This document shows, piece after piece, positions 43,342-52,619 of a stretch of 64,000 nt of DNA (position 1 is the first letter of the stretch; each line of letters starts with the position of its first letter). The DNA lies in NCBI GenBank assembly GCA_024636495.1, contig JAGXGZ010000056.1, positions 1-64,000 on the forward strand. Reading direction: 5' to 3'. This DNA is from Roseobacter sp. Lineage in GTDB: Bacteria > Pseudomonadota > Alphaproteobacteria > Rhodobacterales > Rhodobacteraceae. The notes below the pieces were generated by a model. It did no database searches. It saw nothing but the letters and a program-made list of their open reading frames with translations, and was not told the origin of the DNA. Made by a program: the position numbers and the translations under genes.

Positions 43342-45207
43342 ATGACTGAAACATCTGACACACCAAAGACCGGCTATGAGATAATCCAAGGGTATCTCAA
43401 GACCATTGACGGGTCTCCGGGTGTGTACCGGATGCTTGATACCGAAAGCCGCGTTTTGTACGTAGGCAAAGCGCGTAATCTGCGTGCGCGGGTCAGCAAC
43501 TATGCACGACCTTCTGGCCATTCGGGGCGCATTGCGCGGATGATATCGAACACGGCGTCGATGATGTTTCTGACAACCAAGACAGAAACCGAAGCGCTGC
43601 TGTTGGAACAGAACCTGATCAAGCAGCTCAAGCCTAAATTCAACGTGTTGCTGCGCGATGATAAAAGCTTTCCCAACATTCTGGTGACGGCGGATCAGGA
43701 TTATCCGCAAATTAAAAAGCATCGCGGTGCCAAGAAGGAAAAAGGGAACTACTACGGGCCTTTCGCCAGCGCGGGTGCCGTGAACCGTACCTTGAACCAG
43801 CTGCAACGGGTCTTTCTGCTGCGCGATTGTTCGAACGCGATGTTTGAAAGCCGTACGCGGCCTTGTTTGCAACACCAGATCAAGCGGTGCTCGGCCCCCT
43901 GTGTCGGAAAGATCAGCCCGACCGAGTATCAAAAGACCGTGCAAGATGCGCAGAAGTTCCTGAACGGAAAATCCACTGACATTCAGGCCCGGCTTGCGTC
44001 TGATATGGCTCAAGCCTCGGAAGATATGGAATTCGAGCGCGCAGCGGCTTTGCGCGACCGTATCAAAGCCTTGACGCAGGTGCAGACGGCACAAGGGATC
44101 AACCCGCAAGGCGTGTCCGAGGCCGATATTATCGCGCTGCATCTGGATCAGGGCCAAGCCTGCGTTCAGGTGTTTTTTATCAGGGCAAATCAAAACTGGG
44201 GCAACCGTGATTACTATCCCCGTGTCGGTCCCGATGTGGACGCCGCCGAGGTGTTGGAGGCCTTCATCGGCCAGTTCTATGACACGCGCGAACCGCCACG
44301 GCAGCTGATCTTATCCAACGAAATTGAAAACCCCGATCTAATGGCTGATGCTTTATCGGGCAAGTTGGGTCGAAAGGTCGAATTGCTGGTGCCCAAGCGG
44401 GGCGAAAAGGCCGAACTGGTTGATGGTGCATTGCGCAATGCGCGCGAGTCGCTGGCGCGCAAGCTGGCCGAGACGGCAACCCAGACCAACCTGCTGAAAG
44501 GTCTTGCTGAAGCGTTCGATCTGGACGGCCCCCCGCAGCGTATCGAAGTCTACGATAACTCGCATATCCAGGGCACCAACGCGGTGGGGGGAATGATTGT
44601 CGCGGGACCGGACGGGATGATGAAAAACCAGTACCGCAAATTCAACATTCGCGGCGAAGAACTGACCCCCGGCGATGATTTTGGCATGATGAAAGAGGTT
44701 CTGACACGGCGCTTTAAACGTCTGCTTAAGGAAGATCCTGATCGTAAACTGGGCATGTGGCCGGAACTGTTGCTTATCGACGGGGGGGCTGGTCAGGTCA
44801 GCGCCGTAGCCTCGATCATGCGCGAATACGGGGTCGAGGATATTCCCATGGTTGGCGTGGCCAAAGGGATCGACCGCGATGCGGGAAAAGAAGAATTCTA
44901 CCGCGTCGGAAAACGCCCGATGGCGCTGCGGCACAATGATCCGGTGCTGTATTTTATCCAACGGTTGCGCGACGAGGCACACCGCTTTGCCATCGGTACG
45001 CACCGGGCCAAGCGTGCCAAGGCCGTGGGGGTCACGCCGCTGGACGAGGTGCCCGGTGTCGGTGCCGCGCGCAAGCGGGCACTGTTGGCGCATTTTGGGT
45101 CGGCCAAGGCGGTGGGGCGTGCGAACCTAAGCGATCTGCTTGCGGTTGACGGGGTATCGAGCGCTTTGGCAGAAAGAATTTATGCGTTTTTCCACGAACG
45201 CGGCTGA
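43342..45207 (+). CDS. uvrC: Excinuclease ABC subunit C
   Basis: UvrC makes both incisions around damaged DNA in nucleotide-excision repair. The 621-residue product has the N-terminal GIY-YIG nuclease (GVYRMLDTESRVLYVGKARNL split by position, about residues 27-47), a UVR domain (about residues 210-245) and the RNase-H-like UvrC domain (YDNSHIQGTNAVGGMIV). Two helix-hairpin-helix motifs close the protein (DEVPGVGAARKRALLAHFGS). Its length matches the family. Confidence 0.96.
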   Translation: MTETSDTPKTGYEIIQGYLKTIDGSPGVYRMLDTESRVLYVGKARNLRARVSNYARPSGHSGRIARMISNTASMMFLTTKTETEALLLEQNLIKQLKPKFNVLLRDDKSFPNILVTADQDYPQIKKHRGAKKEKGNYYGPFASAGAVNRTLNQLQRVFLLRDCSNAMFESRTRPCLQHQIKRCSAPCVGKISPTEYQKTVQDAQKFLNGKSTDIQARLASDMAQASEDMEFERAAALRDRIKALTQVQTAQGINPQGVSEADIIALHLDQGQACVQVFFIRANQNWGNRDYYPRVGPDVDAAEVLEAFIGQFYDTREPPRQLILSNEIENPDLMADALSGKLGRKVELLVPKRGEKAELVDGALRNARESLARKLAETATQTNLLKGLAEAFDLDGPPQRIEVYDNSHIQGTNAVGGMIVAGPDGMMKNQYRKFNIRGEELTPGDDFGMMKEVLTRRFKRLLKEDPDRKLGMWPELLLIDGGAGQVSAVASIMREYGVEDIPMVGVAKGIDRDAGKEEFYRVGKRPMALRHNDPVLYFIQRLRDEAHRFAIGTHRAKRAKAVGVTPLDEVPGVGAARKRALLAHFGSAKAVGRANLSDLLAVDGVSSALAERIYAFFHERG

Positions 45208-45314
45208 GCATGTTGTTTAAGCGCGCGGCGCGGACCATTGGCCGGGCAGGGAACTTGCAAACAGGCGATATCTTGGCGCTTTCCCCTATCTCGGTCTCGC
45301 TGTAGAGTGCCGAA

Positions 45315-45980
45315 ATGAAATGGAATATCCCTAATACCCTGACGTTGTTGCGTCTGATCGCGGCACCCGGCATCGCCGTGATGTTTTTATATTTTACACG
45401 CCCCTACGCTGACGGATTTGCCATGCTGTTGTTTATCGCAGCCGCGATCACCGATTGGTTTGACGGCTATCTTGCCCGCGCCTGGAAGCAGGAAACCAAG
45501 CTTGGTGCGATGCTGGATCCGATTGCAGACAAGGCAATGGTGGTGATTGCTTTGATGGTTATAATCGCGTTTTCAAGCTGGTCGCCTTGGTTGGTTCTGC
45601 CTGCCACAGTCATCCTGTTTCGCGAGGTATTCGTATCGGGACTGCGCGAGTATCTGGGCGATGTTTCAGGCACCTTGAAGGTGACACAGCTTGCCAAGTG
45701 GAAAACCACAGCCCAGATGGTCGCGATTGCGGTCTTGTTCAGCCAAGGTGTGTTTGAACATTACTTTGGGATGTCGATCATCGGCATGGACACTGACATG
45801 ATCGACGACATCCTGACCGGCGAGGAGGAAGATCTTTTGGGTCTCAACTGGAAGCTTGATGGCATGATTTGGGCGGGGCGCGTCGGGTTGGCCTTGCTAT
45901 GGATTGCGGCTGCCCTGACTGCGATCACCGGATTTGACTATCTTCGCAAGGCGATGCCGCACCTGAGAGAGGGACAATAA
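45315..45980 (+). CDS. pgsA: CDP-diacylglycerol-glycerol-3-phosphate 3-phosphatidyltransferase
   Basis: PgsA makes phosphatidylglycerol phosphate, the precursor of phosphatidylglycerol. The 221-residue product starts MKWNIPNTLTLLRL and has the CDP-alcohol phosphotransferase motif ITDWFDGYLARAWKQETKLG...LDPIADK (about residues 50-78), with the essential aspartates in place. A 30-residue insertion (MDTDMIDDILTGEEEDLLGL) between the last membrane segments is unusual in its acidity. The moaD gene starts on the last base of its stop. Confidence 0.94.
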   Translation: MKWNIPNTLTLLRLIAAPGIAVMFLYFTRPYADGFAMLLFIAAAITDWFDGYLARAWKQETKLGAMLDPIADKAMVVIALMVIIAFSSWSPWLVLPATVILFREVFVSGLREYLGDVSGTLKVTQLAKWKTTAQMVAIAVLFSQGVFEHYFGMSIIGMDTDMIDDILTGEEEDLLGLNWKLDGMIWAGRVGLALLWIAAALTAITGFDYLRKAMPHLREGQ

Positions 45981-46225
45981 TGGACGTTCTCTACTTTGCT
46001 TGGGTGCGCGAACGCATCGGCCTGCCGCGCGAACATATTGTTACCCAAGCCGCGACCGTGGCTGATCTGGTTGCCGAATTGCGCGCGCGCGAAGACCGCT
46101 ATGATCTGGCGTTCTCTGACCTTAGCAGTCTGCGCGTCGCGGTTGACCAAGAACTTGCGGATTTTGACGCTCCTTTGGCGGGCGTACGAGAGGTTGCATT
46201 TTTTCCACCAATGACCGGAGGCTGA
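45980..46225 (+). CDS. moaD: Molybdopterin synthase small subunit MoaD
   Basis: This 81-residue ubiquitin-fold sulfur carrier starts MDVLYFAWVRERIG and ends in the required Gly-Gly (FFPPMTGG). The terminal glycine carries the thiocarboxylate that MoaE inserts into precursor Z. It overlaps pgsA by one base and precedes moaE by one base. Confidence 0.95.
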   Translation: MDVLYFAWVRERIGLPREHIVTQAATVADLVAELRAREDRYDLAFSDLSSLRVAVDQELADFDAPLAGVREVAFFPPMTGG

Positions 46226-46226
46226 G

Positions 46227-46670
46227 ATGCGGGTTTCCGTTCAGCAAGAAGCATTTGATCTAGGGGCGGTGTCTGCTGAATTTGCCGGTGGTCACAAAGA
46301 TATGGGCGCAATCGTTACCTTCACGGGCATCGTGCGCGATCTGCCGGACGACCCGTTGCAAGCCATGGAAATCGAACACTATCCCGGCATGACAGAGGCT
46401 GCGTTACGCGGCATGGCCGAGCATGCGATGACGCGGTTTTCGCTGGGCGATGCGTTGGTCATTCACCGCTATGGCACCTTGGTGCCGGGGGAAATGATCA
46501 TGATGGTTGCGACCGCTGCACGTCACCGCAAAGACGCGTTCGAGGCGGCAGAGTTCCTGATGGACTACCTTAAATCACGCGCGCCCTTCTGGAAGCGCGA
46601 GATTACAGCGAATGGGTCTGAATGGGTCGCGTCCAAAGACGAGGACGAGAACGCACTTTCGCGCTGGTGA
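46227..46670 (+). CDS. moaE: Molybdopterin synthase large subunit MoaE
   Basis: The 147-residue product is the catalytic subunit that converts precursor Z to molybdopterin with sulfur from MoaD. Key segments are GAIVTFTGIVRD, LEIEHYPGM-like EIEHYPGMTE, RYGTLVPGE, ARHRKDAFEAAEFLMDYLK with the conserved RH and the lysine in APFWKRE. Its TGA is directly followed by the complement of the next gene's stop, forming TGATCA. Confidence 0.95.
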   Translation: MRVSVQQEAFDLGAVSAEFAGGHKDMGAIVTFTGIVRDLPDDPLQAMEIEHYPGMTEAALRGMAEHAMTRFSLGDALVIHRYGTLVPGEMIMMVATAARHRKDAFEAAEFLMDYLKSRAPFWKREITANGSEWVASKDEDENALSRW

Positions 46671-46997
46671 TCAACCTGCCTGCTGGCGCTCGATATAGAC
46701 GCGCATTTCTTCGGCTTCGTGACGGGCATCGCGCAGTCCGTCCATGGCCGCACGCAACTCTGCTTCTGTCTGGTTTAGCTGGTTGGTCAACTCGGCTTCG
46801 CGTTGTTGAAGATAGGTAATCGCCTGATCGCGCGTTTCTTCGGCTTCGTGCAGTTCCTGGCTCATCCGGTCAAGCTGGGCAACGTCGCCCGCGGCAACGC
46901 GTGTAAAGCGGTGCAGCAGCCAGTTGGCAAACCAACCCATGCAAAAGGCGACGAACAGGATAATCGCAGTCGCGATAACAAACTCGGTTCTGCTCAT
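46671..46997 (-). CDS. Small membrane protein with coiled-coil tail
   Basis: The 108-residue product has an N-terminal membrane segment (about residues 6-27) and then a charged heptad-rich region (about residues 38-105, LHEAEETRDQAITYLQQREA), a likely coiled coil. I do not recognise a named family. It begins one base after the stop of the OmpA/BON gene, and the two probably share a message. That pairing suggests a structural role in the envelope. The start MSRTEFVIA was chosen because the longer frame overlaps the upstream gene. Confidence 0.75.
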   Translation of the reverse strand: MSRTEFVIATAIILFVAFCMGWFANWLLHRFTRVAAGDVAQLDRMSQELHEAEETRDQAITYLQQREAELTNQLNQTEAELRAAMDGLRDARHEAEEMRVYIERQQAG

Positions 46998-46998
46998 G

Positions 46999-48888
46999 TC
47001 AGTTGCCTTCCTGCGTGGTCGTAGATGTCCCTGCGTCTGTATCGCTGGTATCGTCGGCGTTTTCCAGCGCTGTTTCGCCTGCATCCGGGCGGATCAGTCG
47101 GAACTCGATCCGGCGGTTCGCTTCGCGCCCGTCTTCTGTATCGTTTGAAGCGACAGGGCTTTCCTCGCCAAAACCTTTGGCGATAAAGGATGCTGTAAGG
47201 ACCCGGCGGGCGCGCAGTTCGTTCAGCACCGATTGTGCCCGCGACTGGCTTAGCGCAAGGTTCATTTCCTCGCGGCCCTGGCTGTCGGTATAGCCTTGAA
47301 CCTCAAGTGCGATATCGCCACATTTTTGCAAAATATCGGCGATCTTGTCCATTGTGGACAGCGCCGAAGAATCGATTGTTGCGCTGCCCGGTTCAAAGTT
47401 GATTTTACCTTCGGCGACAACGGCTCCGATCTGGGCCTCGCATTCTTCCGGGGTGGGCAGGCCCAATACAGGGTCAAGTTGCTTTTGATACACCACGGCC
47501 ACGTCATAATCCTGGCCTTCTCCCAACTTGCCCGCCAGCAATGTTGCAATTTGTGTGCCTGCATCTGGGTTTCCGGTGTTGCCGGTAACGCTGATTGTGT
47601 CCGGTCTGACAACCACAGTCCCATCAGACAGCTTTGAAAGTGCATCAAGGCCCGATAGCACACGGGTGGGCCAATCGTTTGGCAAGTCATCAACGATCCG
47701 CGCAGCCGTATAAACCTTGTCGGAACCGAAACTGGCTTTTGCATAGCTGTCCGCAAGTTCGCGCAGGGCTTGATCGCTTAGCCGTCCGCGCAACTGAACA
47801 TCGCCCTCGGGGGACAAGGTTGCTACGAATTCCGGCGGCCCTGCGTTCGGGTCAGAAGCGACGGGCAAGTCTGCATTCAGCGCGAAAACATCGGGCAACG
47901 AGGTTTCAAGCTCGCCGATGATACGGTCGAACAATGCTTGATCCGTGCCAGCCACGGCCACCAGATTTATGTCGGCATCTGCAAAGCTGACCGAACCGCC
48001 CCCGATCTTTGCAAGTGCTTTGATCGCGGTTTCTACCGCATCGGCCCAACGGGGGGTCGGCACACCCAAGCCTACTGTACAGCGCTGCCCTTCGGGTGCT
48101 CCAGCATTGGTTGCCGCCGTTAAAATTTGGGCGCGTGCTGCATCGGTGTCGGCGCTGCAGGCATCGAAACCGGCCTTTTCTTCGCCGATCTGGAACCGCA
48201 GGGTGAAGGGCGTGATGACGGGCCGTGGGGCCGCAATATCCAAGGTCACGGTAATGCCCGGAGGGGTCGCACGGCGCAGCTGTGTTTCAAGGCGCTCCTT
48301 TGCTTCAGGGCTGTCAGAAATCGCCGTAATTGAGACGATGCCCGCAGCGACAGAGACCTTGGCACGTGGCAATTTCTCCATCGCGGAAATGGCAAAGCCA
48401 AACGCGTCTTCCCACCCATCTGGCGACGCATAATTCGCTGATTCCAGAAAATCGGCGACTTTGTCTTTGCCGGCCATCGCGTTGAAGCGGTCAATCGCTG
48501 CGTCGCGGTCGGTTGTGGTCGGGATCAAGCCGCTGATCGAGAGCCCCGAATCGTTCCGCAGGATTTCTACTGAAAACCGTGGGGCTGCAATTGCGGCTTG
48601 GGATTCGACTGCCATCAGGTCAATCACCCGCGCCGCATCAACAATGGTGCCTGCGGTGCTTAGGGCGTTAAAGCGGATGACTTCGTTGGGGGCGGTTCCC
48701 GAAAGCGAAACTTGAAGGCCGTCTGCCTCTACCTCGGCCCATGTCATCCCTTTTTCATCTAACGCGTCACGCACGCCTATTTCCGAATTTTCTTCGATCA
48801 ACGTGACCGAGAAATTCGCCGCAACAAGCGACAGCATGGCGGCTGCTGAAAATGTCAGCACGATGATCAGGATGGCAGACAGGCGCAT
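46999..48888 (-). CDS. OmpA-family protein with BON-like repeats
   Basis: This 629-residue protein has an N-terminal membrane segment or signal (about residues 3-24). A long region then contains repeated BON-like units, for example around LPRAKVSVAAGIVSITAISD and GTVVVRPDTISVTGNTG. A C-terminal OmpA peptidoglycan-binding domain completes it (about residues 500-610), with NFEPGSATID, GYTDSQGREEMNLALSQSRA and NRRIEFRL. The layout recalls the mycobacterial ArfA type. It probably ties the envelope to peptidoglycan. The start MRLSAILII is chosen for its hydrophobic leader. Confidence 0.85.
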   Translation of the reverse strand: MRLSAILIIVLTFSAAAMLSLVAANFSVTLIEENSEIGVRDALDEKGMTWAEVEADGLQVSLSGTAPNEVIRFNALSTAGTIVDAARVIDLMAVESQAAIAAPRFSVEILRNDSGLSISGLIPTTTDRDAAIDRFNAMAGKDKVADFLESANYASPDGWEDAFGFAISAMEKLPRAKVSVAAGIVSITAISDSPEAKERLETQLRRATPPGITVTLDIAAPRPVITPFTLRFQIGEEKAGFDACSADTDAARAQILTAATNAGAPEGQRCTVGLGVPTPRWADAVETAIKALAKIGGGSVSFADADINLVAVAGTDQALFDRIIGELETSLPDVFALNADLPVASDPNAGPPEFVATLSPEGDVQLRGRLSDQALRELADSYAKASFGSDKVYTAARIVDDLPNDWPTRVLSGLDALSKLSDGTVVVRPDTISVTGNTGNPDAGTQIATLLAGKLGEGQDYDVAVVYQKQLDPVLGLPTPEECEAQIGAVVAEGKINFEPGSATIDSSALSTMDKIADILQKCGDIALEVQGYTDSQGREEMNLALSQSRAQSVLNELRARRVLTASFIAKGFGEESPVASNDTEDGREANRRIEFRLIRPDAGETALENADDTSDTDAGTSTTTQEGN

Positions 48889-48951
48889 AAGCTCGTTTCT
48901 GGAACCGTTAATATCAGGATAAGTGATACGCCCGAGGGCAAGGCAGCGCAA

Positions 48952-49926
48952 TCATGCCATCAGCGCTGCTGCAAAAAATAAGAGCGGAATCATGCCGGTA
49001 TCGCGGTTAAGTCGAAACAGTTTCAACAGCTTTTCGTTATTGTCGATGTCGAGGCTTCGCAATTGCCATGCCATATGCCATCCCATTGCCCAAGGCCCTG
49101 CAATCGCAAGAACCATCGCAAGGAACGATGCACTGTCGCGCAGCGCGAAAACCACGGCCAACCCCATCAACCCGACGGTCGCGATCAAAAAGCGCCGCAG
49201 CCATTGTGCGGTGTTTTCTCCAAACAGGCGTGCGGTTGATTTAATGCCGATCAAGGCATCGTCTTCGGTATCCTGATGGGCGTAGATTGTATCGTAAAAC
49301 AGGGTCCATGCGATACCGGCCATATACAAGACCACGGCAGGGGCGCCCAACGATCCGGTATGCGCAGTCCAAGCTAACAGTGCCCCCCAGTTGAACGCGA
49401 TGCCCAAAAACACCTGCGGCCACCACGTGATCCGCTTGGCAAAGGGATAAACAGCCACCGGCAGCAAGGCCAGAATACCAAGCAAAATCGCGGCCCAATT
49501 GAACGTCAGCAAAATACAAAACGCGATCAGCGCCTGGATGATCATCCATAGCACGGCACCTTTTACACTGACCTGTCCTGACGGGATCGGCCTTGACCGG
49601 GTGCGGGCCACCTGCGCGTCAAAGTCCCGATCGGTAATGTCATTCCACGTGCAACCGGCCCCGCGCATCAGCCATGCACCAAGCCCGCAACCGACAAAGA
49701 TCCACAAATCAAACCAGCGCGCTTGCTGATCGAAAAGCATGGCCAGTGCCAGCCCCCACCAGCACGGCAACAACAAAAGCCAAGTTCCGATTGCGCGGTC
49801 CGCACGGCTTAGCCGCAGATAGGGGCGTGAAAAAGCAGGCGCATATAGGTCGACCCAATTGTCGGGTGTCGCATCCGCGACACGATCATTTTCACTGCCA
49901 TCTGGTGCAGGGGGGATGTCTTGCAT
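48952..49926 (-). CDS. ubiA: 4-hydroxybenzoate polyprenyltransferase
   Basis: UbiA attaches the polyprenyl tail to 4-hydroxybenzoate in ubiquinone synthesis at the inner membrane. The 324-residue product has about eight or nine membrane segments and both aspartate-rich motifs: NDITDRDFDAQVARTRSRP (first, about residues 100-118) and DTIYAHQDTEDD (second). The N-terminus is about 30 residues longer than in E. coli, starting MQDIPPAPDG. Its start lies 12 bases from the divergent rsmE start, so their control sequences overlap. Confidence 0.94.
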   Translation of the reverse strand: MQDIPPAPDGSENDRVADATPDNWVDLYAPAFSRPYLRLSRADRAIGTWLLLLPCWWGLALAMLFDQQARWFDLWIFVGCGLGAWLMRGAGCTWNDITDRDFDAQVARTRSRPIPSGQVSVKGAVLWMIIQALIAFCILLTFNWAAILLGILALLPVAVYPFAKRITWWPQVFLGIAFNWGALLAWTAHTGSLGAPAVVLYMAGIAWTLFYDTIYAHQDTEDDALIGIKSTARLFGENTAQWLRRFLIATVGLMGLAVVFALRDSASFLAMVLAIAGPWAMGWHMAWQLRSLDIDNNEKLLKLFRLNRDTGMIPLLFFAAALMA

Positions 49927-49938
49927 ATATCGATGCCT

Positions 49939-50661
49939 ATGAACGCGAAAATCAGACTTTATGTAGAGCATCCACTGGGGCAGGGGCAATCCGTTCCTTT
50001 GGACAAGGCGCAGGCGCATTACCTTTTTGGGGTAATGCGACAAGCCGTCGGCGCACAAATCTTGCTGTTTAACGGCAAAGATGGCGAATGGCGTGCGCAA
50101 GTGGCCGAGGCGGGCAAGCGCGGAGGCGTTCTGGTCTGTGTCGAGGCCACACGCGCCGTACAAGTGCCGCCTGATCTTTGGCTGGTTTTTGCACCGATCA
50201 AAAAGGCGCGCACTGATTTCATCGTTGAAAAAGCAACCGAAATGGGCGCGCGGCGCATTGTTCCTGTCCAGACCGAATTTACCAATGCGGGCCGTGTGCA
50301 ACGGGACCGTTTGCAGGCCCATGCCGTCGAAGCGGCAGAGCAATGCGGTGGTACCTTCGTGCCCGAAGTGGCCGAAATGATAAAACTCGACCGGCTATTG
50401 GATCAATGGGACACCGCGCGGTCGTTGATGTTTTGTGACGAAGCTCTGGCGGGCGAAACGGCTGGGCTCGGGCAGGCTCAAACGGGGCCGTGGGGCATAT
50501 TAATCGGGCCCGAGGGTGGATTTTCCGACCGCGAACGTACGCGGCTCAGAGGGTTGGACTATTCGAAGCCTGTGACACTGGGGCCGCGCATACTTCGGGC
50601 CGATACGGCTGCTGTGGCGGCAATGACCGTCTGGCAGCAGGCGCTTGGGGATTGGACGTGA
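49939..50661 (+). CDS. rsmE: 16S rRNA (uracil(1498)-N(3))-methyltransferase
   Basis: The 240-residue product is a SPOUT methyltransferase that modifies U1498 of 16S rRNA. It has the N-terminal PUA-like part (AHYLFGVMRQAVGAQILLFN), KATEMGARRIVPVQTEFT, and the knotted SAM site GPWGILIGPEGGFSDRER with LGPRILRADTAAVAAM. The start may be the ATG used here or one two codons upstream. It overlaps the next gene by four bases (GTGA). Confidence 0.93.
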   Translation: MNAKIRLYVEHPLGQGQSVPLDKAQAHYLFGVMRQAVGAQILLFNGKDGEWRAQVAEAGKRGGVLVCVEATRAVQVPPDLWLVFAPIKKARTDFIVEKATEMGARRIVPVQTEFTNAGRVQRDRLQAHAVEAAEQCGGTFVPEVAEMIKLDRLLDQWDTARSLMFCDEALAGETAGLGQAQTGPWGILIGPEGGFSDRERTRLRGLDYSKPVTLGPRILRADTAAVAAMTVWQQALGDWT

Positions 50662-51185
50662 GTTTTCTGCGACCCGAAGCAAAGGCGGCCCTATGGCGCT
50701 GGCGCGAAGTATTCGCAGGGCTTGGCGTGGCGGCTTTCGGGCTTTGGCTGATCGTCGGCCCGGGGCTTTTGCTGGCGGTGCCGGGCTATGCCTTGCTGGC
50801 AGGTGGCGGTGCATTTATCTGGCTTGGCGTGCAGCGCGGCCGCTTTCGTAAAAGCGGGATGGGAGCTGGTGCCGTGCAGGTCGACGAAGGGCAGATTGCC
50901 TATTTCGGGCCGCTTACCGGCGGCGTGATTGCCCTGAGCGAAATGGAGCGGTTAAGCCTTGAGCGTGGCGCGTACCCTGCCCATTGGAAGCTTGAGCAGC
51001 CCGGACAGGAAGCCGTGCTGATCCCCGTGGATGCCGCTGGATCTGAAGCATTATTTGATGCGTTCGCCGCACTGCCGGGCCTGAGAACCGAGCGAATGCT
51101 GGCTGAACTGGCCGATGATAAAACACTGTCGGTCGTCATTTGGGAAAAAAGGCCGATGCGGCCAACAAGTGTCCTGTTGCATTGA
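50658..51185 (+). CDS. Small two-helix membrane protein of unknown function
   Basis: The 175-residue product starts at a GTG inside the rsmE stop (GTGA) with VSFLRPEAKAALWRWRE. It has two hydrophobic segments (about residues 20-60) separated by a short turn, then a soluble beta-rich tail (about residues 75-160) that resembles a PH-like cytoplasmic domain in its strand pattern (GQIAYFGPLTGGVIALSEME). No named family is recognised. It is probably co-expressed with rsmE. Confidence 0.75.
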   Translation: MSFLRPEAKAALWRWREVFAGLGVAAFGLWLIVGPGLLLAVPGYALLAGGGAFIWLGVQRGRFRKSGMGAGAVQVDEGQIAYFGPLTGGVIALSEMERLSLERGAYPAHWKLEQPGQEAVLIPVDAAGSEALFDAFAALPGLRTERMLAELADDKTLSVVIWEKRPMRPTSVLLH

Positions 51186-51208
51186 CACCCCCAAGAAATC
51201 GCTACATC
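51182..51208 (+). promoter_or_regulatory. Putative gshA promoter
   Basis: TTGACA (51182-51187) and TACATC (51203-51208) are separated by 15 bases, somewhat short for a sigma-70 promoter. The -35 box overlaps the end of the upstream gene. It lies 38 to 64 bases before the gshA start. Confidence 0.35.
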
Positions 51209-51245
51209 CCTAAATCTAAGTGAAATCATTTCGGAGCCACCTTCC

Positions 51246-52616
51246 ATGTCCATCCCTCAATCCGGCGGCGGCCCGATCGAACATCACGACCAACTGGCGC
51301 AATATTTGGCCGATGGTTGCAAGCCCAAGGAAGATTGGCGCATTGGCACCGAGCACGAAAAGTTCGGGTATAACAAGGAAACGCTGCTGCCTCTCCCTTA
51401 TGAGGGTGACTGTTCGATCCTTGCCATGCTGGAAGGCTTGCGCGACGGCCATGGCTGGGCACCGGTCGAAGAGGGCGACAAGCTGATCGGACTGGTCAAA
51501 GACGGGGCCAACGTATCGCTCGAGCCCGGCGGCCAGCTTGAGCTTTCCGGCGCTCCGGTCGAGACGATCCACGAGACCTGCGACGAGGTGAACGTGCATC
51601 TGCGTGAAGTGCGCGATGTGGCAGACCGCATCGGCGCGGGATTTATCGGGCTGGGTGCAGCACCCGAGTGGAGCCACGACCAGATGGATTTGATGCCCAA
51701 AGGGCGTTATAAATTGATGAACGAATACATGACCAAGGTCGGCACGATGGGCCGGGTCATGATGCGTCGGACCTGCACAGTTCAGGTGAACCTTGATTTC
51801 GGATCAGAAGCGGACATGGTGCAAAAACTGCGCGTGGCATTGGCTTTGCAGCCGGTGGCAACCGCGCTTTTCGCCAACTCTCCGTTCTTTGAGGGCAAGC
51901 CGAATGGTCATAAATCATGGCGCAGCCGTGTTTGGCGCGATCTGGATTCCGCGCGCACGGGCATGTTGCCTTTCGCATTCGAAGACGGCATGGGGTTCGA
52001 GCGTTGGGTGGAATACGCGCTCGATGTGCCGATGTATTTTGTGTACCGCAATGGCGAATATATCGACGCTTTGGGCCAGTCCTTTCGCGATTTTCTGATC
52101 GGTAAGCTGCCCGCACTACCGGGCGAAAAACCGACGCTTAGCGATTGGGCCGATCACCTGACCACCGCCTTTCCAGAGGCGCGGATCAAGAAATTCATAG
52201 AAATGCGCGGAGCCGATGGCGGCCCTTGGCGCAGACTGTGCGCCTTGCCTGCCTTCTGGGTCGGTCTGATGTATGACCAAGATGCGTTGGACGGGGCATG
52301 GGATTTGGCCAAAGGCTGGGATGCCGAAACCCGCGAGGGTCTGCGCGTTGCTGCATCGGTCGATGGCTTGCAGGCCGAATTCAACGGCGTGAAAATGCAC
52401 GATCTTGCCCGTGAGGCAGTGGCTTTGTCCGAGCATGGCCTTAAGGCCCGTGCGCGCAGCGGTGCCGGTGGTATGGTCCCTGACGAGACGCATTTTTTGA
52501 ATGCGCTCAAGGAAAGCATCGAGACCGGCAAAACACCTGCTGACGAGCTGATGGATGACTACAACGGTAAGTGGGGTGGCGATCTTAGCCGGATCTATAG
52601 CGACTATTCTTATTGA
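51246..52616 (+). CDS. gshA: Glutamate-cysteine ligase (plant/alphaproteobacterial type)
   Basis: This 456-residue enzyme joins glutamate and cysteine, the first step of glutathione synthesis. It is of the GCS2/plant-type family: IGTEHEKFGYNKETLLPLPY near the start, VSLEPGGQLELSGAPVETIH, LGAAPEWSHDQMDLMPKGRY, MMRRTCTVQVNLDFGSE and HKSWRSRVWRDLDSARTGML-type segments. Length agrees with this class, not with the E. coli type. CGGAGCC precedes the start. A long inverted repeat starts 20 bases after the stop. Confidence 0.95.
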   Translation: MSIPQSGGGPIEHHDQLAQYLADGCKPKEDWRIGTEHEKFGYNKETLLPLPYEGDCSILAMLEGLRDGHGWAPVEEGDKLIGLVKDGANVSLEPGGQLELSGAPVETIHETCDEVNVHLREVRDVADRIGAGFIGLGAAPEWSHDQMDLMPKGRYKLMNEYMTKVGTMGRVMMRRTCTVQVNLDFGSEADMVQKLRVALALQPVATALFANSPFFEGKPNGHKSWRSRVWRDLDSARTGMLPFAFEDGMGFERWVEYALDVPMYFVYRNGEYIDALGQSFRDFLIGKLPALPGEKPTLSDWADHLTTAFPEARIKKFIEMRGADGGPWRRLCALPAFWVGLMYDQDALDGAWDLAKGWDAETREGLRVAASVDGLQAEFNGVKMHDLAREAVALSEHGLKARARSGAGGMVPDETHFLNALKESIETGKTPADELMDDYNGKWGGDLSRIYSDYSY

Positions 52617-52619
52617 AAA

